DNA of 64,000 nt, taken from NCBI GenBank assembly GCA_020881915.1, contig JAJFPB010000003.1:1736001-1800000 (forward strand), read 5' to 3'. The notes beneath the pieces are model-generated. The model worked only from the letters and a program-made list of their open reading frames with translations, made no database searches and was not told where the DNA came from. The first letter of the stretch is position 1; each line of letters begins with the position of its first letter. The translations under genes were made by a program, and so were the position numbers. Origin of the DNA: Paramyrothecium sp. XJ0827 (taxonomy: Eukaryota > Ascomycota > Sordariomycetes > Hypocreales > Stachybotryaceae). Shown piece after piece: positions 1 to 11,486 of the stretch.

Positions 1-171
1 GGCCTTCTGGTGACAGGTACAGAGGAGGACATTGACGTGTATGCCGAGCTCCTAAAAGTTGGAGAGAATCCCCTCACGGTAACCGAAGAAGATGCCCCAA
101 AGAAGCGATATAAGGCTTACAGGAAATGGCTTCGTGGCAAGTCTTTCTTCAAGCAGCAACCCATCGATTGA
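1..171 (+). CDS. C-terminal end of an unidentified protein (gene enters from the left)
   Basis: Frame 1 is open from the first base to a TGA at 169-171 and gives 56 residues, ending in a basic, aromatic tail (KKRYKAYRKWLRGKSFF). The preceding part is acidic with a short helical-looking segment (EEDIDVYAELLKVGEN). No ATG is needed because the gene starts outside the window. The frame stays open with natural-looking codon use, and the stop lies only 42 bp before the stop of the convergent TTI2 gene. That spacing is typical of tightly packed convergent fungal genes. I do not recognise the family, and the fragment is too short to assign a role. Confidence 0.6.
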   Translation, partial: GLLVTGTEEDIDVYAELLKVGENPLTVTEEDAPKKRYKAYRKWLRGKSFFKQQPID

Positions 172-213
172 CAGGACTAGTCTCTCGCAAGCTTGCCTGT
201 CTTGGTTCCCCCT

Positions 214-2108
214 TCAAGCGTTGATCGTGCACTGGTTGGCGAATTTGGGGAATAGGGCGGCAACACGAGGCTCACGCTTGATTACCTCCAACGTGTCCTG
301 TGGTGCTATTGGATTAAACTCTAACCAAGATGCCTGGAGGCACGTGGCTGCGAGCTGCAGCTGTTTTTCCACACGTTTCATATCATCGCCAAGTCCTTGC
401 GACTCCAAATCTGCATCACGCACATTCAGCCAACATATCGTGAGGATTTTGATGATTTGCTCTGTGTGTGCTTGGGTGGAAATCCTGGGCCAGCAGTTGA
501 GCACAGTAGCATTGAGGGCTTCCACAGTCGCCAAAACCCCCGGCGGATATGCCAGTGCAAATGGGTCCTGCAATATCGCTGTAAACATCGAAAGGAGAGT
601 CTAGACAGCCGTTATTAACCTTCCATTACTGAGATAGAAATAAGAAAAATCCAGTAAAACATTTTAAAAAGGAAAGGCCTGATTTTACCTGGAGATGCTT
701 TGTTGCAGACAGACCCAGCTCTTGTATAATTTTACTGGTATTCATCATCAACAGTTCCGTAATTCTTGCATGTTGCGAGGCATGGTGGAATGCCGCCACA
801 ATGCCGTCTCGAAAAAGCTTGTCCAACGATGAACGCCGAGAAAATGAGACCACGCCGTTAGGCTCTCCCTTAATAAGAAGGAAGAGAGCTCCATAAGCGG
901 CATGTAGTAAGTCGATGGATTCAGCCTCTGGTGTGAGGGTAGGCAGAAACATCAAGGTGGGAAATATAGCGTCTTCGATTACATCTCGCATACCTGTTGA
1001 CTCCAAGATCTGCCTGGGACACTTGCTCAAGAAAATGGCCATGGTGTCCAGACCTTTCTTCCTGGTGAGGGTCTGATCATCTTCGACGAGGGTGAGCAAT
1101 GGAGGCGTAAACAACGGCCAGTGCGCCGCAATGAGCTCTTCCTACGACGGGATGTTAGCCTGGAGCCTATGGTCATAATCAGAGCAATTGTAACTGACAT
1201 TAGAGGCCGTCAGTGCCCATTGAAAGCGGGATATCACAATACTGCCATCGCCACCATCTTTCCAAGCGGGCGCTCGGATGCCAGTGTGAGGATCGTGTGC
1301 AGCGTCAGCGTAGAAGGAGGGGCGGCCGGAACTCGTGACTTTGGTCGTTGACTTGGAGAACAAAGGGCGAAAATAGTCACGTAGTAGCGGTCCAACGATA
1401 AACTGACTAAGTTTGTCTCCAGGCAACTGAGCTTCCAGCAAACGTGTGGCCAAAGAAGCGGCCTTCTCGGTGGCCCAGGCACCGGTCACATCGGCATATG
1501 TCGTTAGAGAGACCAGAGCTGCGTCACTGAGGCATAGTGATGCTGAAGTCGGCAGGTCTGCAAGGATCATGTCCAGGCAAGCCAGCGTAGCCTCGGCTGT
1601 TAGAGCGTGGGTTCTTGATTCTACACGATTGAATAAGCCTTCGTTGACCGAACTCGAGGGACAAGGTAGCGGTACCAGCACCATGGTGATTCAGTGGCAG
1701 GAGATGAGCCGCTAGCGACTCGGCGAGGTCCGAGGCATTAAGATCGCTGGCTGAGTTTATGCCGCACCCTCTAGAGGAACTGAGACACGAGAACACCGCT
1801 AATACTGCATCGTGTCGACCCTGGCAACCATTCGTCAGGCTTGAGGTGCATATGGAGAGGATTGAATGCTAAGAGGGCGCGATATGACGGTGGCCTACCT
1901 ACCGATTCGGTGTTTGCATGGCGAACCAGCTCTCTCGACTCCTCCAACGAAAAGCCTTGGGTATGTTCTACCGGATGATGATTAGCACTCTGCACCTGGC
2001 GTGCCTGAGCCGGCCGGGACTAGGTTGCGGCTTACCCGCAAGCAACTTCTGGAGCCGTTCGTCGTTGCTCTGGCTTAGAAGACTGCCATGCGTCCCGAAA
2101 TCTTCCAT
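214..2108 (-). CDS. TTI2: TTI2-like protein, TTT (TEL2-TTI1-TTI2) complex subunit; six exons
   Basis: The hand-built model has exons 2108-2036, 1967-1806, 1750-1676, 1620-1199, 1141-689 and 600-214. All phases agree and give 523 residues. Introns are 55-88 bp with GT...AG ends; the first has a clear branch site (GTGCTAATC). The family assignment rests on the middle and C-terminal region: a WPLFTPPLLTLVEDD motif, then RKKGLDTMAIFL, then a block on upstream/downstream 'threshold' helices (IFPTLMFLPTLTPEAES), as in the Tti2 family. That family is an alpha-solenoid cochaperone subunit which, with TEL2 and TTI1, stabilises PI3K-like kinases (TOR, ATM, ATR types) in cytoplasm and nucleus. The least certain junctions are the two 55-bp introns at 1751-1805 and 1621-1675, which are needed to pass in-frame stops. 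If they are wrong, the N-terminal third is wrong; the C-terminal 280 residues are secure. Confidence 0.8.
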
Positions 2109-2940
2109 TTTATTGAAAAGGATCCAGATCGGAAGTTTGACAGCATGTACCTCCTTGGAAAGTCTCAGTACCTCTTCATAACTTCTTTATGTTAACGCGT
2201 GAAGTGCCTTACCTTAGTCCAGCTCACGATAAGTGTGTAATCCAGTCGAATTGATGACTAAGATGGTTGACCTCTTCGATACCTCGTTGCAGCCTACCTC
2301 ACCTTAAGCAGTCTAAGCTTGAGGTAAGTAGGAGAGTAGTATTCAAGGAAAGAGCACATATCATTTGGGAAAAGTCTGCTCCTCGAAGACGAAGCTTGAA
2401 GTTCGCGAGGTCTTATTTTTGTTTTCATTTTTTTAGTGGCTACTGAAGAACTAGCTTACCCATTTACTGACATGCATCATAAAATGCAGTGTGAGTGGTA
2501 TCTCGGCACCATTTTGGGATTGCGGTGTTGTATTCACTGCTGCGTCAACCGCTTCCTGGAAACAGGAAGCATCGAGAACGCGCAGATGCCACAAACTGCT
2601 GTCTATTCTAACTTATAAACCATGTTTGTGTCATCGTGGCGCAAAGCCCGCAAATCCAGGACCGTAAAATGGGCCGGCCGCCTAATTCCTCTTCTTAGTA
2701 GTATACATGCCGTGTGATGGCGAGCCTTGTGCTTTTGCAGCCGAGGTTCTGCAATCTTGGCTCAGGAGATACCGGCCGAGTAACGTCTGTGTACCACTCC
2801 CGCCCAGCTTGCACCCTTCCAGTGACGAGCGGAAGCACCCAAGTGTACAAGCCCGTAGCATGCGATGCCAAACCAGGGGGGCTGACACAGAACTTAAACG
2901 ACCACTGAACGAGCGGAACTATGGTTGACTTCAAGAATTA
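2109..2940. other. Intergenic region between TTI2 start and CCA1 stop; no gene seen
   Basis: Several short ORFs overlap each other on both strands without splice signals or a recognisable product. It probably contains the TTI2 promoter and the CCA1 3' untranslated region. An imperfect inverted repeat (CCTACCTCACCTTAAG near 2286 against CTTGAGGTAAGTAGG near 2317) is the only structure noticed. Confidence 0.6.
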
Positions 2941-4751
2941 TCAAATAGGTATGCCTAGTTCTTGCTTCTGCTTTCGAACCTCTTCCACGGCGCCCGCAGG
3001 ATCAGTTTGATCTGGGTTTCGTAGTTGCCATGCAACACAAACCTCCAGTGCTTTGCCCGTCCATTTCCCAGGTTTCGTGCCCAAAGACTTGGCCAGAGCG
3101 TTGCCGTCAAGAAGTCGCTTGAGAGACGGCGCGTCGTAGACGTCTAGCTCCGTGAGATGGTCAAGAAAGTCCTGCCAGCCTTGGAGGAAGTCCCTTTGGG
3201 CTAAGAGAAGTCAGTACTGAGCTTTTATCCAAGTATCTTCCTACAAAGAAGCTAGAGCATACCAATAACATCTGGGTCTGACCATTGCCCGAGCTTCTCC
3301 ATGGCCTCCACTAATAAGGCGGAAAGGACCTGTAATCTCCAGGAACCGCCCTGGAAGTCCCAGCGCCGAATAGCCATCCCGAACCGGTCTCGTTCCTGTA
3401 TGAACGCCTCTTTGTTGCAGACAGCCTGCTTCAGTTCAAGTATCTCCTGGCGATTGCGGTGAGACGCAGCAATGACGTCTGTCAACTTATTGGGGGATTT
3501 GAAGCCTTCTCGAGCTATGACGGCCACTGGCGGTAGCGCATTTGGTTTCCGACGAGGATCCGGAGGGTCCATCACGGTCATCCATGGAGCCACTGCTGCT
3601 AGATTCCAGGCAATATATGCCGCATCATCTGTTCGTACGAGAGTATCGGCGATGGAGCCGGGGCTTGTGCGGTTCTCCATTAGCTCATCCAGACACTGAT
3701 AGGCAACCGACCATCGCAATAAAGATTCATGAGGTGGCGTCGAATCCGCTTGTGAGGGGTTGGTGAAGATAGCCCGGTAAAGGCCAAGCCTATCGATAAT
3801 CTCCAACGAAGTACGGGGGTATTTGCCTAATAGAAGCGTTAGCAAGAAACTGATGTCCAAGTCGCCATGACGGAAGTCACCGAACTCAGGGCAGGTAGTA
3901 AAGGTACCTTTGAGCATCTTCTCAAGCTCGACACCCACCCTCTCACGACTAATTTTGACAGTGAGAGAGTCGAGGACTCGTTTGTGGCCCATGAAACGCT
4001 CCGTGTCTGGGTCGATCGAGAATTGTAGCCGACTGGCAAAACGTACAAGGCGGAGAACACGTAGAGGGTCGTCCATAAAAGTCTGCAGGGGTTCCAGAGG
4101 GGTGCGGATGGTTTTCTGATCCATATCGGCGAGGCCGCCTGTGAAATCCTCGACTTGGTCGGTATTGAGGTTGTAAAACAAGGCATTGATGGTAGCATCC
4201 CGGCGGAGGGCATCCTCTTCCGCGGTCCCGAACTCCATCTGCGGGTTGCGGCTGTCTTCCGCGTAGGTCTCCTTGCGAAGATTGACGAAATCCAAGTCTA
4301 GTCCAAGCATGCGGACCATGGCAGTCTCGAGATGCTTCGACTTGTCAGGATTGCGCGCTACGTTGTGGAGGTTGCCTATGTCGTCAGGGCCAATGCTGTG
4401 CTTCTTGACAGCGGCCGGCGTGTCACAATAGTCACAGATACGCTGGGCAAAAGCGACACCTGTCATGGCATTGATGGCAACGTCGATGTCGTGAGACTCA
4501 ATGCCCAATAGCTTGTCACGGACCCAGCCGCCGGCCCATCGGAGAACTACGGGCTGGGGAACATTGCCTGATGCATCTATGGACGCAGCCACATCGAGAA
4601 GCAAAGTGCGAAGCTGCTGTTCGCGGGAGTTGAGTGTAACGGAGCGCGAGGCGGTCATTGTCAAGGGTCGTTGATCTCGAAGGAAAGCATCGAGCTTCCT
4701 CTTCATAACGGGTCTTGCACGGCGCAAGCAAATCAACATGTGCAGACACAA
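2941..4751 (-). CDS. CCA1: CCA1, CCA-adding tRNA nucleotidyltransferase; two exons
   Basis: Exon 1 is 4751-3263 and exon 2 is 3200-2941, separated by a 62-bp intron with donor GTATGC, branch ACTGAC and acceptor CTTAG. The product is 582 residues, close to yeast CCA1. This class II nucleotidyltransferase adds CCA to tRNA 3' ends in nucleus, cytosol and mitochondria. Visible motifs are the GG motif with the catalytic acidic pair (WAGGWVRDKLLG ... HDIDVAIN, near residues 70-92), RRDATINALFYNL (motif B), DDPLRVLRLVRFA (motif C) and EKMLKG (motif D). The C-terminal exon carries a helical tail including AKSLGTKPGKWTGKALE. In-frame ATGs at residues 1, 5, 16 and 31 precede the conserved core. The first segment is basic and lacks acidic residues (LICLRRARPVMKRK), as expected for a mitochondrial presequence. 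Start choice is therefore open and may be used in alternation, as is known in yeast. Confidence 0.95.
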
Positions 4752-7312
4752 TGACTAGGCATGTGGATGTTCGAATGGAGATGCTTTGTCGCTGCCGCTG
4801 CCAACACTCGCTCCCTTTGCAATGACTCACTAGAAGAAGCCAGCGCCTGCTTTTGTTCCGAACCCGTGCCGAGCGCGTTCAATGGGACCTGAGAATGCAA
4901 ATGGCCGTCAATGCTGAAGTCCCGAGGCCTATAGTTGAGCTTCTTCGGATTGGAATGCTGAAGACCACGCTGCAGAGGTATTGCGTTCGCGGGTATAGCC
5001 CTATGGAGAGAGCCTGCTTTAGAGAGTGTGAAGTGCTGTTCGTTCGCGGCATCGGGATACATGAACCAAAAGTAACTCATCTAGTCAACTTTGCTGACGA
5101 GTACTTGGATGGGTGGGCATCTTGTGTACCTTACTTCGAAATAGTACGTACCCTCCACGGTTGGAAATTCTGGCCATCAAAGAGCCGTCGTCGTGCTTAC
5201 ATCATGCCTTCTCCACAAGGAACGTCTAACTACCACCCACCTAAGAAGCCATTGGAGCTCTTCTTTTACTGCACCTGTGACCCACCGTTGGTCAGTAAGA
5301 CGAACGAGGACGATATGCGGCCTCAGAGCTTCAGAAATGCATGACGGCTATCCACACACAAACTGCCCAATCTTATGAGAGCTTCTCTCAGGACAATTGA
5401 GATAACGGTCACGAGACATGTCATCTAATCGGGTTTGGCAGCATTTGGGGCTTAGTTCTCATCTTGTCGCAGAGCTGACTGGCACTAACTCAGCCACTGC
5501 AGGATTCGCAAGATAATGGTCTGGCCTACCCGTAGATCGGGCCTAGACATGGCGAAGCTAGTCTATTGGACAGGAGGCAAACCGGGCGCCGGGTCTCGAA
5601 CGTCAAGAAGACGACAGGGTGCACCCACCTGTCACGGAGGCCTCGCTCGCGTGTGCAGGTTCTTGTCTCGGCCATCTTGGCTCGTCCCATTCCCGAACGC
5701 ATGGGCTCCAGTAGCACCGGGTCACTCGGCGCCTAGGGCTTCCGGGTGCAGCAGCCTGCAAAGCATCGTGCATCGTGCATCGTGCAGGGCTCAGCATCAG
5801 CTTCAATAGCTCACGCTTGGACAGCTTCTTCTCACTCTCCTTCGGGGCAATTTTCTGGCGCTGCCAATGCAATGCCTCGCCACCCGGATGGCGGCAATTG
5901 AAGACCCAGACACTTAAATACCTACCTCTCAGTATGCACTGCAGTTGTAGAACTCTAAGCTCCTGACCTCATGTGGAGGAAACAACAAGAGCACTGCATT
6001 CCAAGCACAAGGAGCAATCGATGGTGAGCAAGGTACTGCGGGTGCCAGGCGGACCCAAAACCGACGGACGGGCGAAGCTACTGGACCTCACGGGGCCACC
6101 CTTCTCCAGATGCTTACGCCGGCGTGCACCAGAGATTCGTGCTAACAAACTTTACATCGCGTTTACTTTGCAACGTCAGCACCCTCCTACCCGCCTAAAA
6201 CTTCGTCAATGCATAAAGCCGTTCTGGCACACCACCAGACACAGCCTCTTCCAGTGTTGTGGGCTGTACTGACGAAACCTGCCTGCTGCCAAGCAGATCG
6301 TTGATGAGGCGGCGATTTAGGTGATGTATGTATGCAGCTGTAATAATGCTCTGCGGTTGATGGATTGTGGCGCTATTCCCCATCGAAGTAAATGCGACTG
6401 TCGTCGAGGATCCATCCATGTAGGTGCCAGGGCCATGACGGGCGTAGTGGAGGGGGAGGCAACATGAGGCAAGTCGACGTAGTGTAATGTCATGGAGGGA
6501 CAGTATACCTCCCACTGCCGGAACGCATCCCACGCAAAAGCCCGGCCAACAATCCTATAGAAAAAGCAGGGTTTCAGTTCTAGCATACAAATGAACCAAC
6601 CGTTCCCGAGAGCGCTCCTCATGGCCGAAGCATGTTGTCAGGTTAGGCCAAGCCAACGCGGGTAAGGTAGACCCTTTCACGCAAAGACAGCCATGGGTTC
6701 TGCCCCGTGCTCTGCACCTCAAAAAGGTTCGTTTACTTTGCTATGCAGTATGAACGATATAGCGAGCCGATCAGAAAGACGATACAAACCATCGGATGCA
6801 GCAGCCGTGAGACTCCAAACACCTTCGCAACGGCACTTGTGCCAGCTGCGATCTGTCCAATGTCACCGTAGACAAATGCGGTTGCATCGTGACCACACGC
6901 ATGACGTCAATGGCCACCGGCGATCGCCTGAGCTGCGCCAGCTTCATATGAAGGGGGAGACAAGGTTTGCGGGGTAAGGGACCCTACCGACGATATGCAC
7001 GAAGCCTTGGGTCGAGGCCTTTCCTCTAACAGGCCCTAGGTATCCGTCACTAGATTCACTACCATCGCAAGGGTACGGCACGATGAGCAATGGTAGGCTA
7101 GACCACTGGACCCTCATTGGCTATCATCCAGATGTTTTAGGAGGCAGCCAGCCCAACACGGCGTAGTGTAGTTTTCGTAGATGCGTCGGCGAGACGAGGA
7201 CTTAGGATGAAGAGGCGAAAGAGCTGGGAGCTCCCTGAAGCCCAAGGTACTCTGCGAGAGTCCTGAGGGCTGGCACGTTGCCGTGTAGCCAGAGAGGCGC
7301 AGAGGCACAGGC
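4752..7312. other. 2.5-kb intergenic region; no supported gene
   Basis: This is the upstream region shared by CCA1 (minus) and the small gene at 7586 (plus). The longest open stretch (4853-5344, plus) has no family features, no splice signals and an equally open opposite strand, so I do not call it. A three-fold tandem GCATCGT sits at about 5763-5785. Base composition is normal, so this is not part of the AT-rich type of DNA. It could hold a non-coding transcript or long promoter elements, but nothing in the sequence shows this. Confidence 0.5.
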
Positions 7313-7319
7313 ATATAAG
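7313..7319 (+). promoter_or_regulatory. TATA box of the small gene at 7586
   Basis: ATATAAG lies in a GC-rich context about 270 bp before the proposed ATG. It is followed by pyrimidine-rich DNA (CCGTCGATGTTCCTTCTTCC), typical of fungal transcription starts about 30 bp downstream. A long leader of roughly 240 bases would follow. The position is an inference from motif and spacing. Confidence 0.45.
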
Positions 7320-7585
7320 GTCGCCCCGATTGCCTCACCATTTCCGTCGATGTTCCTTCTTCCATACTACTTTGATCTACCTACATCAACTCATCATAGC
7401 GTCTTATCATCTTGAATATCAAGTGGCTCTTCCGATTTTCTTTTTCGAAGAGGAATCTAAAACATTTAAGACGATCACTCACCACCGACTAAGAAATACC
7501 CACCTTGATCGAGGCAAGCAGAGCTTTGTCTCCACCTCCTAGCCCACCACATACCCGTTGCTTGAACATCGCTCTTCTCGCCGAC

Positions 7586-7930
7586 ATGGAGCAGCATCTC
7601 GACCAGCAGCAGCAGCCCGTTGTCGCAGACCCTGCAGTCTTGACCATGAGCGAGTCGCCCGTGACAGGCGGTGCTAAGCAGGATCGAAGAATGAGCGATG
7701 AATGGGGTTCGTATTCTTTCCATGCCTATTCTACTTCTGCCGCAGCTATGACTGACACGCGCCTCCGGCTCACAGATGCCTCTAAAGTCCCCCCCAGCCG
7801 CTTTCAGAAGCGCAAGGGTTCGATCTACGCCACCCCAAGTTCTCGTGACGGCCACGTTGACCGAAACTACGCCGAGAAATACCATGCCAAGGTCGCAGAA
7901 ATGACAGGCGGCAAGAGAAGCTCACATTAA
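7586..7930 (+). CDS. Small basic, glutamine-starting protein of unknown function (91 aa)
   Basis: Exons 7586-7706 and 7776-7930 are joined across a 69-bp intron (donor GTTCGT, branch ATGACTGAC at about 7749, acceptor CACAG). They give 91 residues: MEQHLDQQQQ..., a middle RRMSDEWDASKVPPSRFQKR segment, then GSIYATPSSRDGHVDRN and a basic tail (MTGGKRSSH). The spliced WDASKVPPSRFQKRKGS stretch reads as one conserved-looking block, which supports the intron. No signal peptide, membrane segment or catalytic motif is visible. I believe small ascomycete proteins of this kind exist but cannot name a function. The intron length is a multiple of three and contains no stop, so retention would give a 114-residue form. 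The donor is unusual (GTTCGT). Confidence 0.7.
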   Translation: MEQHLDQQQQPVVADPAVLTMSESPVTGGAKQDRRMSDEWGSYSFHAYSTSAAAMTDTRLRLTDASKVPPSRFQKRKGSIYATPSSRDGHVDRNYAEKYHAKVAEMTGGKRSSH

Positions 7931-8221
7931 GTCAACCATTGTCTTTGATATTCACTTGCCTTTTGCGAGGTTGGCCTGGAGTTGAAGCAGTCGAAGACAC
8001 TGAATAGAACCATGCTCCGTTCTGTTTTTGAAGATCCTAGCTGCACGATCAGGAATTTCAGTCCGCCGATTGTCGCCTCCCGCTCGCATACTGTAACCGT
8101 TAGGATGTGCCAAGGGAAATGTGTGCGGATCCGTGGCTCTGTTTCACCGATAGGGGTTGAGGGACCGCCATTGGGAGTTAATTTGAAATTATCTTATTCA
8201 ACCTATATGTACAACATGTTA

Positions 8222-10798
8222 TCATTCGTCGATATCTATCGCATCTGGATTCGTCGTGACCGTAGCTGACGTCGTCATCATGCCCGACACCTGAGTGTTA
8301 GAGCTAGCGGCCACAAATCCTTCTGGTGCTCTCGTTTGTCTCTCTAATGCCTCCATGGCATCGATCGTGTCGTCGTCCCCAGGCCCCTCCGTGGGTCGTT
8401 GTCCGCGTGCCAAAGCTTGCGATGCAATAAAGTTCACATCTGTGTTGTACTGCGCCTGCACACTGCGCTTGACCCGTAGCATTTCCTTGTATGTATCCTC
8501 GTTACCGTGTTGTACCTCAAATTGCTCCCACTTGGTCCAGAAGTCTGGGCTCGTTCGAGGATCACAGAACTGTGAAGCATGTCCGTATATTGCGCGTGAC
8601 CTATCGATTTCGCCCAGCCGCTTCTCCATATCGGCGAATTTCAGGCACATCTCTTTGGCTTCAGCATCTGGAAGTGCAGTGATAGCCCTTTCGTAAATCG
8701 GCCGTGTCGAAGGAAGACCAAAGTTTGAGGCGGATTTGGTGATGTAGAAGTTGAACATATCTGCTCGGTCCTCATCGGCCACCGCGCGTGTCGCTCGTTC
8801 ATAAATGCGCATTGCGTGCCTCGCCAGCCCTCGTTCTTCTTCCAAGTTCCCATACATGAGATAAATAGTTTTGGCAAACTTTGGCGGACAGTCCTCCACG
8901 GCCTGCTCAAAGAGATCGCGCAGTCTTTCGATTCCAATCTTGCGGTCCACGGCCTTGGTAAGGTATAGGTTCCACAGTTCGAAGGCAACGGGATAGCTAA
9001 AGAGATCCAAGCCTCGCTCATAGATCTTGAATGATTCTTCGTAATACTTGTGTTCTTCGAGGAGATTCGCGTAATTGACCACGGTTTGTGGGGTCGCTAT
9101 CCGGAGCTCGAAGATTCTTTCATAGACTCTTTTCGTCTCTTCCAGGCTCGAAACACTTTCTACCAAGTCCACATAAAAGCTCCAGAGCTTCCAACTCTTG
9201 TGTACACGTTGTTGAGGCGACAAAGTCTCGTCGAAATAGTCAACATTCGATCTCTTTGGCGCTTGTACCGCCTTGGCCATGATTCGAACGGCATCATCGA
9301 AGTTCTCGTTGCGCAGCTCCATTTCAGCCCATTCAATCCACATGTCCGCAAGCTCCGCGACGGATTTGAATGGTACCTTGACGGCTTTTTCCATGATAAT
9401 TCGTGCATTTCGTAAATCGCCCCCTTGCTCGTAAAACTTGGCATAATTCGCCCAGAGTTGGTGAAACGAGCCCACAGCGCGTTTTGGATTGATTGCAGTG
9501 ATCGCGTCCGTATAAGTCTGCGCCACCTCTTGTTTATTGTCACCCCAAAGGGCAACACGCTTTTCCCACTCCGGCACGTTGTTTGGGTTTTGGCGCAAGA
9601 GAACATCGTTCAAAAGGAAAGGTCGCCGGTCCATTAGGTGCTCAAATCGCATCATCCTGATATCAAGCTCGAAGTCGGCATCTTCATCCTCAACTCCTGA
9701 TTCGGATCGCTTCGTCGCAACGTCCATTAGAGTGCTAATGACAGACTCCTCGAACTCTGCATATGAGTCAAAGATGAGAGTAAAGTCTCGGACCGTCATG
9801 ACCGTGGTGATGCCTTCCTCAAAAACATCTCGGGCTCGCTCAAAGCTTCCTCTGCGAATCCAATATGTCGCCAAGCCAGCCCATAGCTTACCTCGTTGGT
9901 CAGAGAATCGAGCAATGCCGCTGCGAATGATACGGTCGACGTCCAACCCAGAATCATGTCCTGTGTCCACCTCGGAAGCGTGTTCCACAAGCATGTCCAC
10001 CATCTCGCTCCACAGTTCGTAGTGGCCTTTGCCATGCTTACTAGCGAACCGGATATTGTCAAGAACAGTAATGTATCTCCTGGCAGCCTCTGTATATGCG
10101 CCAGTCTGGACCAGGAGTTCGATGAAGTCTTCGGCATCCTCGGGGTGAACCTGCATGTAGCGCCGCCACACTCTGACCGCAGTATTACCAGATGCAGCAT
10201 TTGCGAAGGGCTGGTACAAAGCCCACACCCTGTTATGCTGTGTGATGGGCAAGGCTCTTAATGCACGATCAAATGTGCGGCGTGCAGTGGTAACAAGAGG
10301 CTGCAAAGTGAGGAATTTGAGATACATTTCCCATATTCGAGGCATTTTGTTGAGCAGTATTAGGGCTTTTTCGAAGAGGGCGTTCACCTTGGCAAATTCC
10401 GAGGTGAAGATGGCCGGGTTTAATTTAGCGACGTGTTTCGTTCGAAAATTGAGGTACTGCAAGAGTCTGTCGTTAGCACGACAAAGTAGATTCCTGGTCG
10501 GGCTATCGTACCATTTTCCATAGCTTGTATGATCGAGGAAGTTGGGAGCATGCTCTTTCCATTACATAGGCTTGCTCTATGGCTGTGCCATGCCGAGACT
10601 TGAAATCGATGTAGGCCAGCCATGGCTTGATGCTTGCCGGATCTCTCAATATGTCTTGTTCGTAGACGGAATCCTCGTCGGACTGCAAAACCCAAGGTTA
10701 GCGACTTTGACCAAATTAATTTAGAGTAAAGGACAATACTGACTACAAGGTGAAGATAACGCTCTCCCTTTGCATATCCAATTGTTGCCATACTTACG
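8222..10798 (-). CDS. SYF1: SYF1, pre-mRNA-splicing factor with HAT repeats (NineTeen complex)
   Basis: The two main exons, 10682-10512 and 10456-8222, give about 801 residues. They are joined across a 55-bp intron (donor GTACGA, branch GTGCTAACG, acceptor TTGCAG). A 5' exon ends at 10798 before a perfect GTAAGT donor at 10797, and its intron ends TTTTGCAG at 10683. The protein starts with the SYF1 signature VYEQDILRDPASIKPWLAYIDFK and consists of tandem HAT/TPR-like helix pairs, for example RARDVFEEGI, RVYERIFELR, IYERGLDLF and IYERATRAV. It ends in an acidic tail (NPDAIDIDE). The family scaffolds the NTC of the activated spliceosome in the nucleus. Length matches the family (about 800-850). 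The initiator ATG is not settled: the frame open upstream of 10798 has no ATG before its neighbours, so a further tiny 5' exon is probably needed. Confidence 0.9.
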
Positions 10799-11486
10799 GC
10801 TACGGCAGCTTCCAGCGCGCCGACACTGCCTGTGGTTGCCAGGCTGCGGTGCCGCCCTCGAGCAGGTGCAGGGGATACTGAGCAGATCGTTATGGTAACA
10901 CGGTTATAGCCATAGCTCGAATATGTATCGTACTATTTCGTTACCGCGGTCCGCTTGACCAGCACGCTGGCATCCAGATTTGCGCCGCGTTTTGCGATAA
11001 GTCGGCTCAGCCTGTAGCTTCTCCAACCTGGGGTGTTGTGAATTCCAATTCGCATCTAAGCGGCTTTGCGATCGGTTATAGCAATAATGACAAAGGCGAC
11101 GATCGTCAGGTATCGAGCAAGTAGCCTTGGCCTGCAACACACCGGAGAGTACTCAGAACTACTTGGCCAGATACGTACCAGGTGCGGAACTCAAGTGTCC
11201 TGAGGCAGGTACCAAGGTACCTTCTGGTCGCACCTACCTGCTGCACCTTGACTGAGGCACCTGATACTAGTAAGATTTGCAGTACCTAGGCCGGTACCTT
11301 AGTTTCCTCACCTCTTGAGCACCTCCTTAGGTACTTCACCTTATTTCCGTATCCTTGTGCAAGCTAAGCGGATACCACGAGATACAGCTATCATCCTACT
11401 GACGCAAGACCATCGACACAAGCCAACCGCCTGTTTTGTCCACCCCTCGCAGATTCCCCCGGACCATACGATAGCCATCTTTCAGC
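10799..11486. other. Divergent intergenic region between SYF1 and VMA8
   Basis: This region contains the unresolved 5' end of SYF1 and the VMA8 promoter. Between about 11,175 and 11,335 there are repeated GGTAC/GTACC words (for example GGCAGGTACCAAGGTACC and GGCCGGTACC), a possible cis-element cluster. No other gene is supported. Confidence 0.5.

Noticed and set aside
1524..1796. TTI2 as a frameshifted pseudogene
   Set aside because: Two 55-bp introns with GT...AG ends and matching phases restore a single 523-codon frame, so no frameshift is needed.
4853..5344. 163-codon open frame on the plus strand upstream of CCA1
   Set aside because: No family features, no neighbouring exon, and the opposite strand is also open; it overlaps the CCA1 upstream region. 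I treat it as chance.
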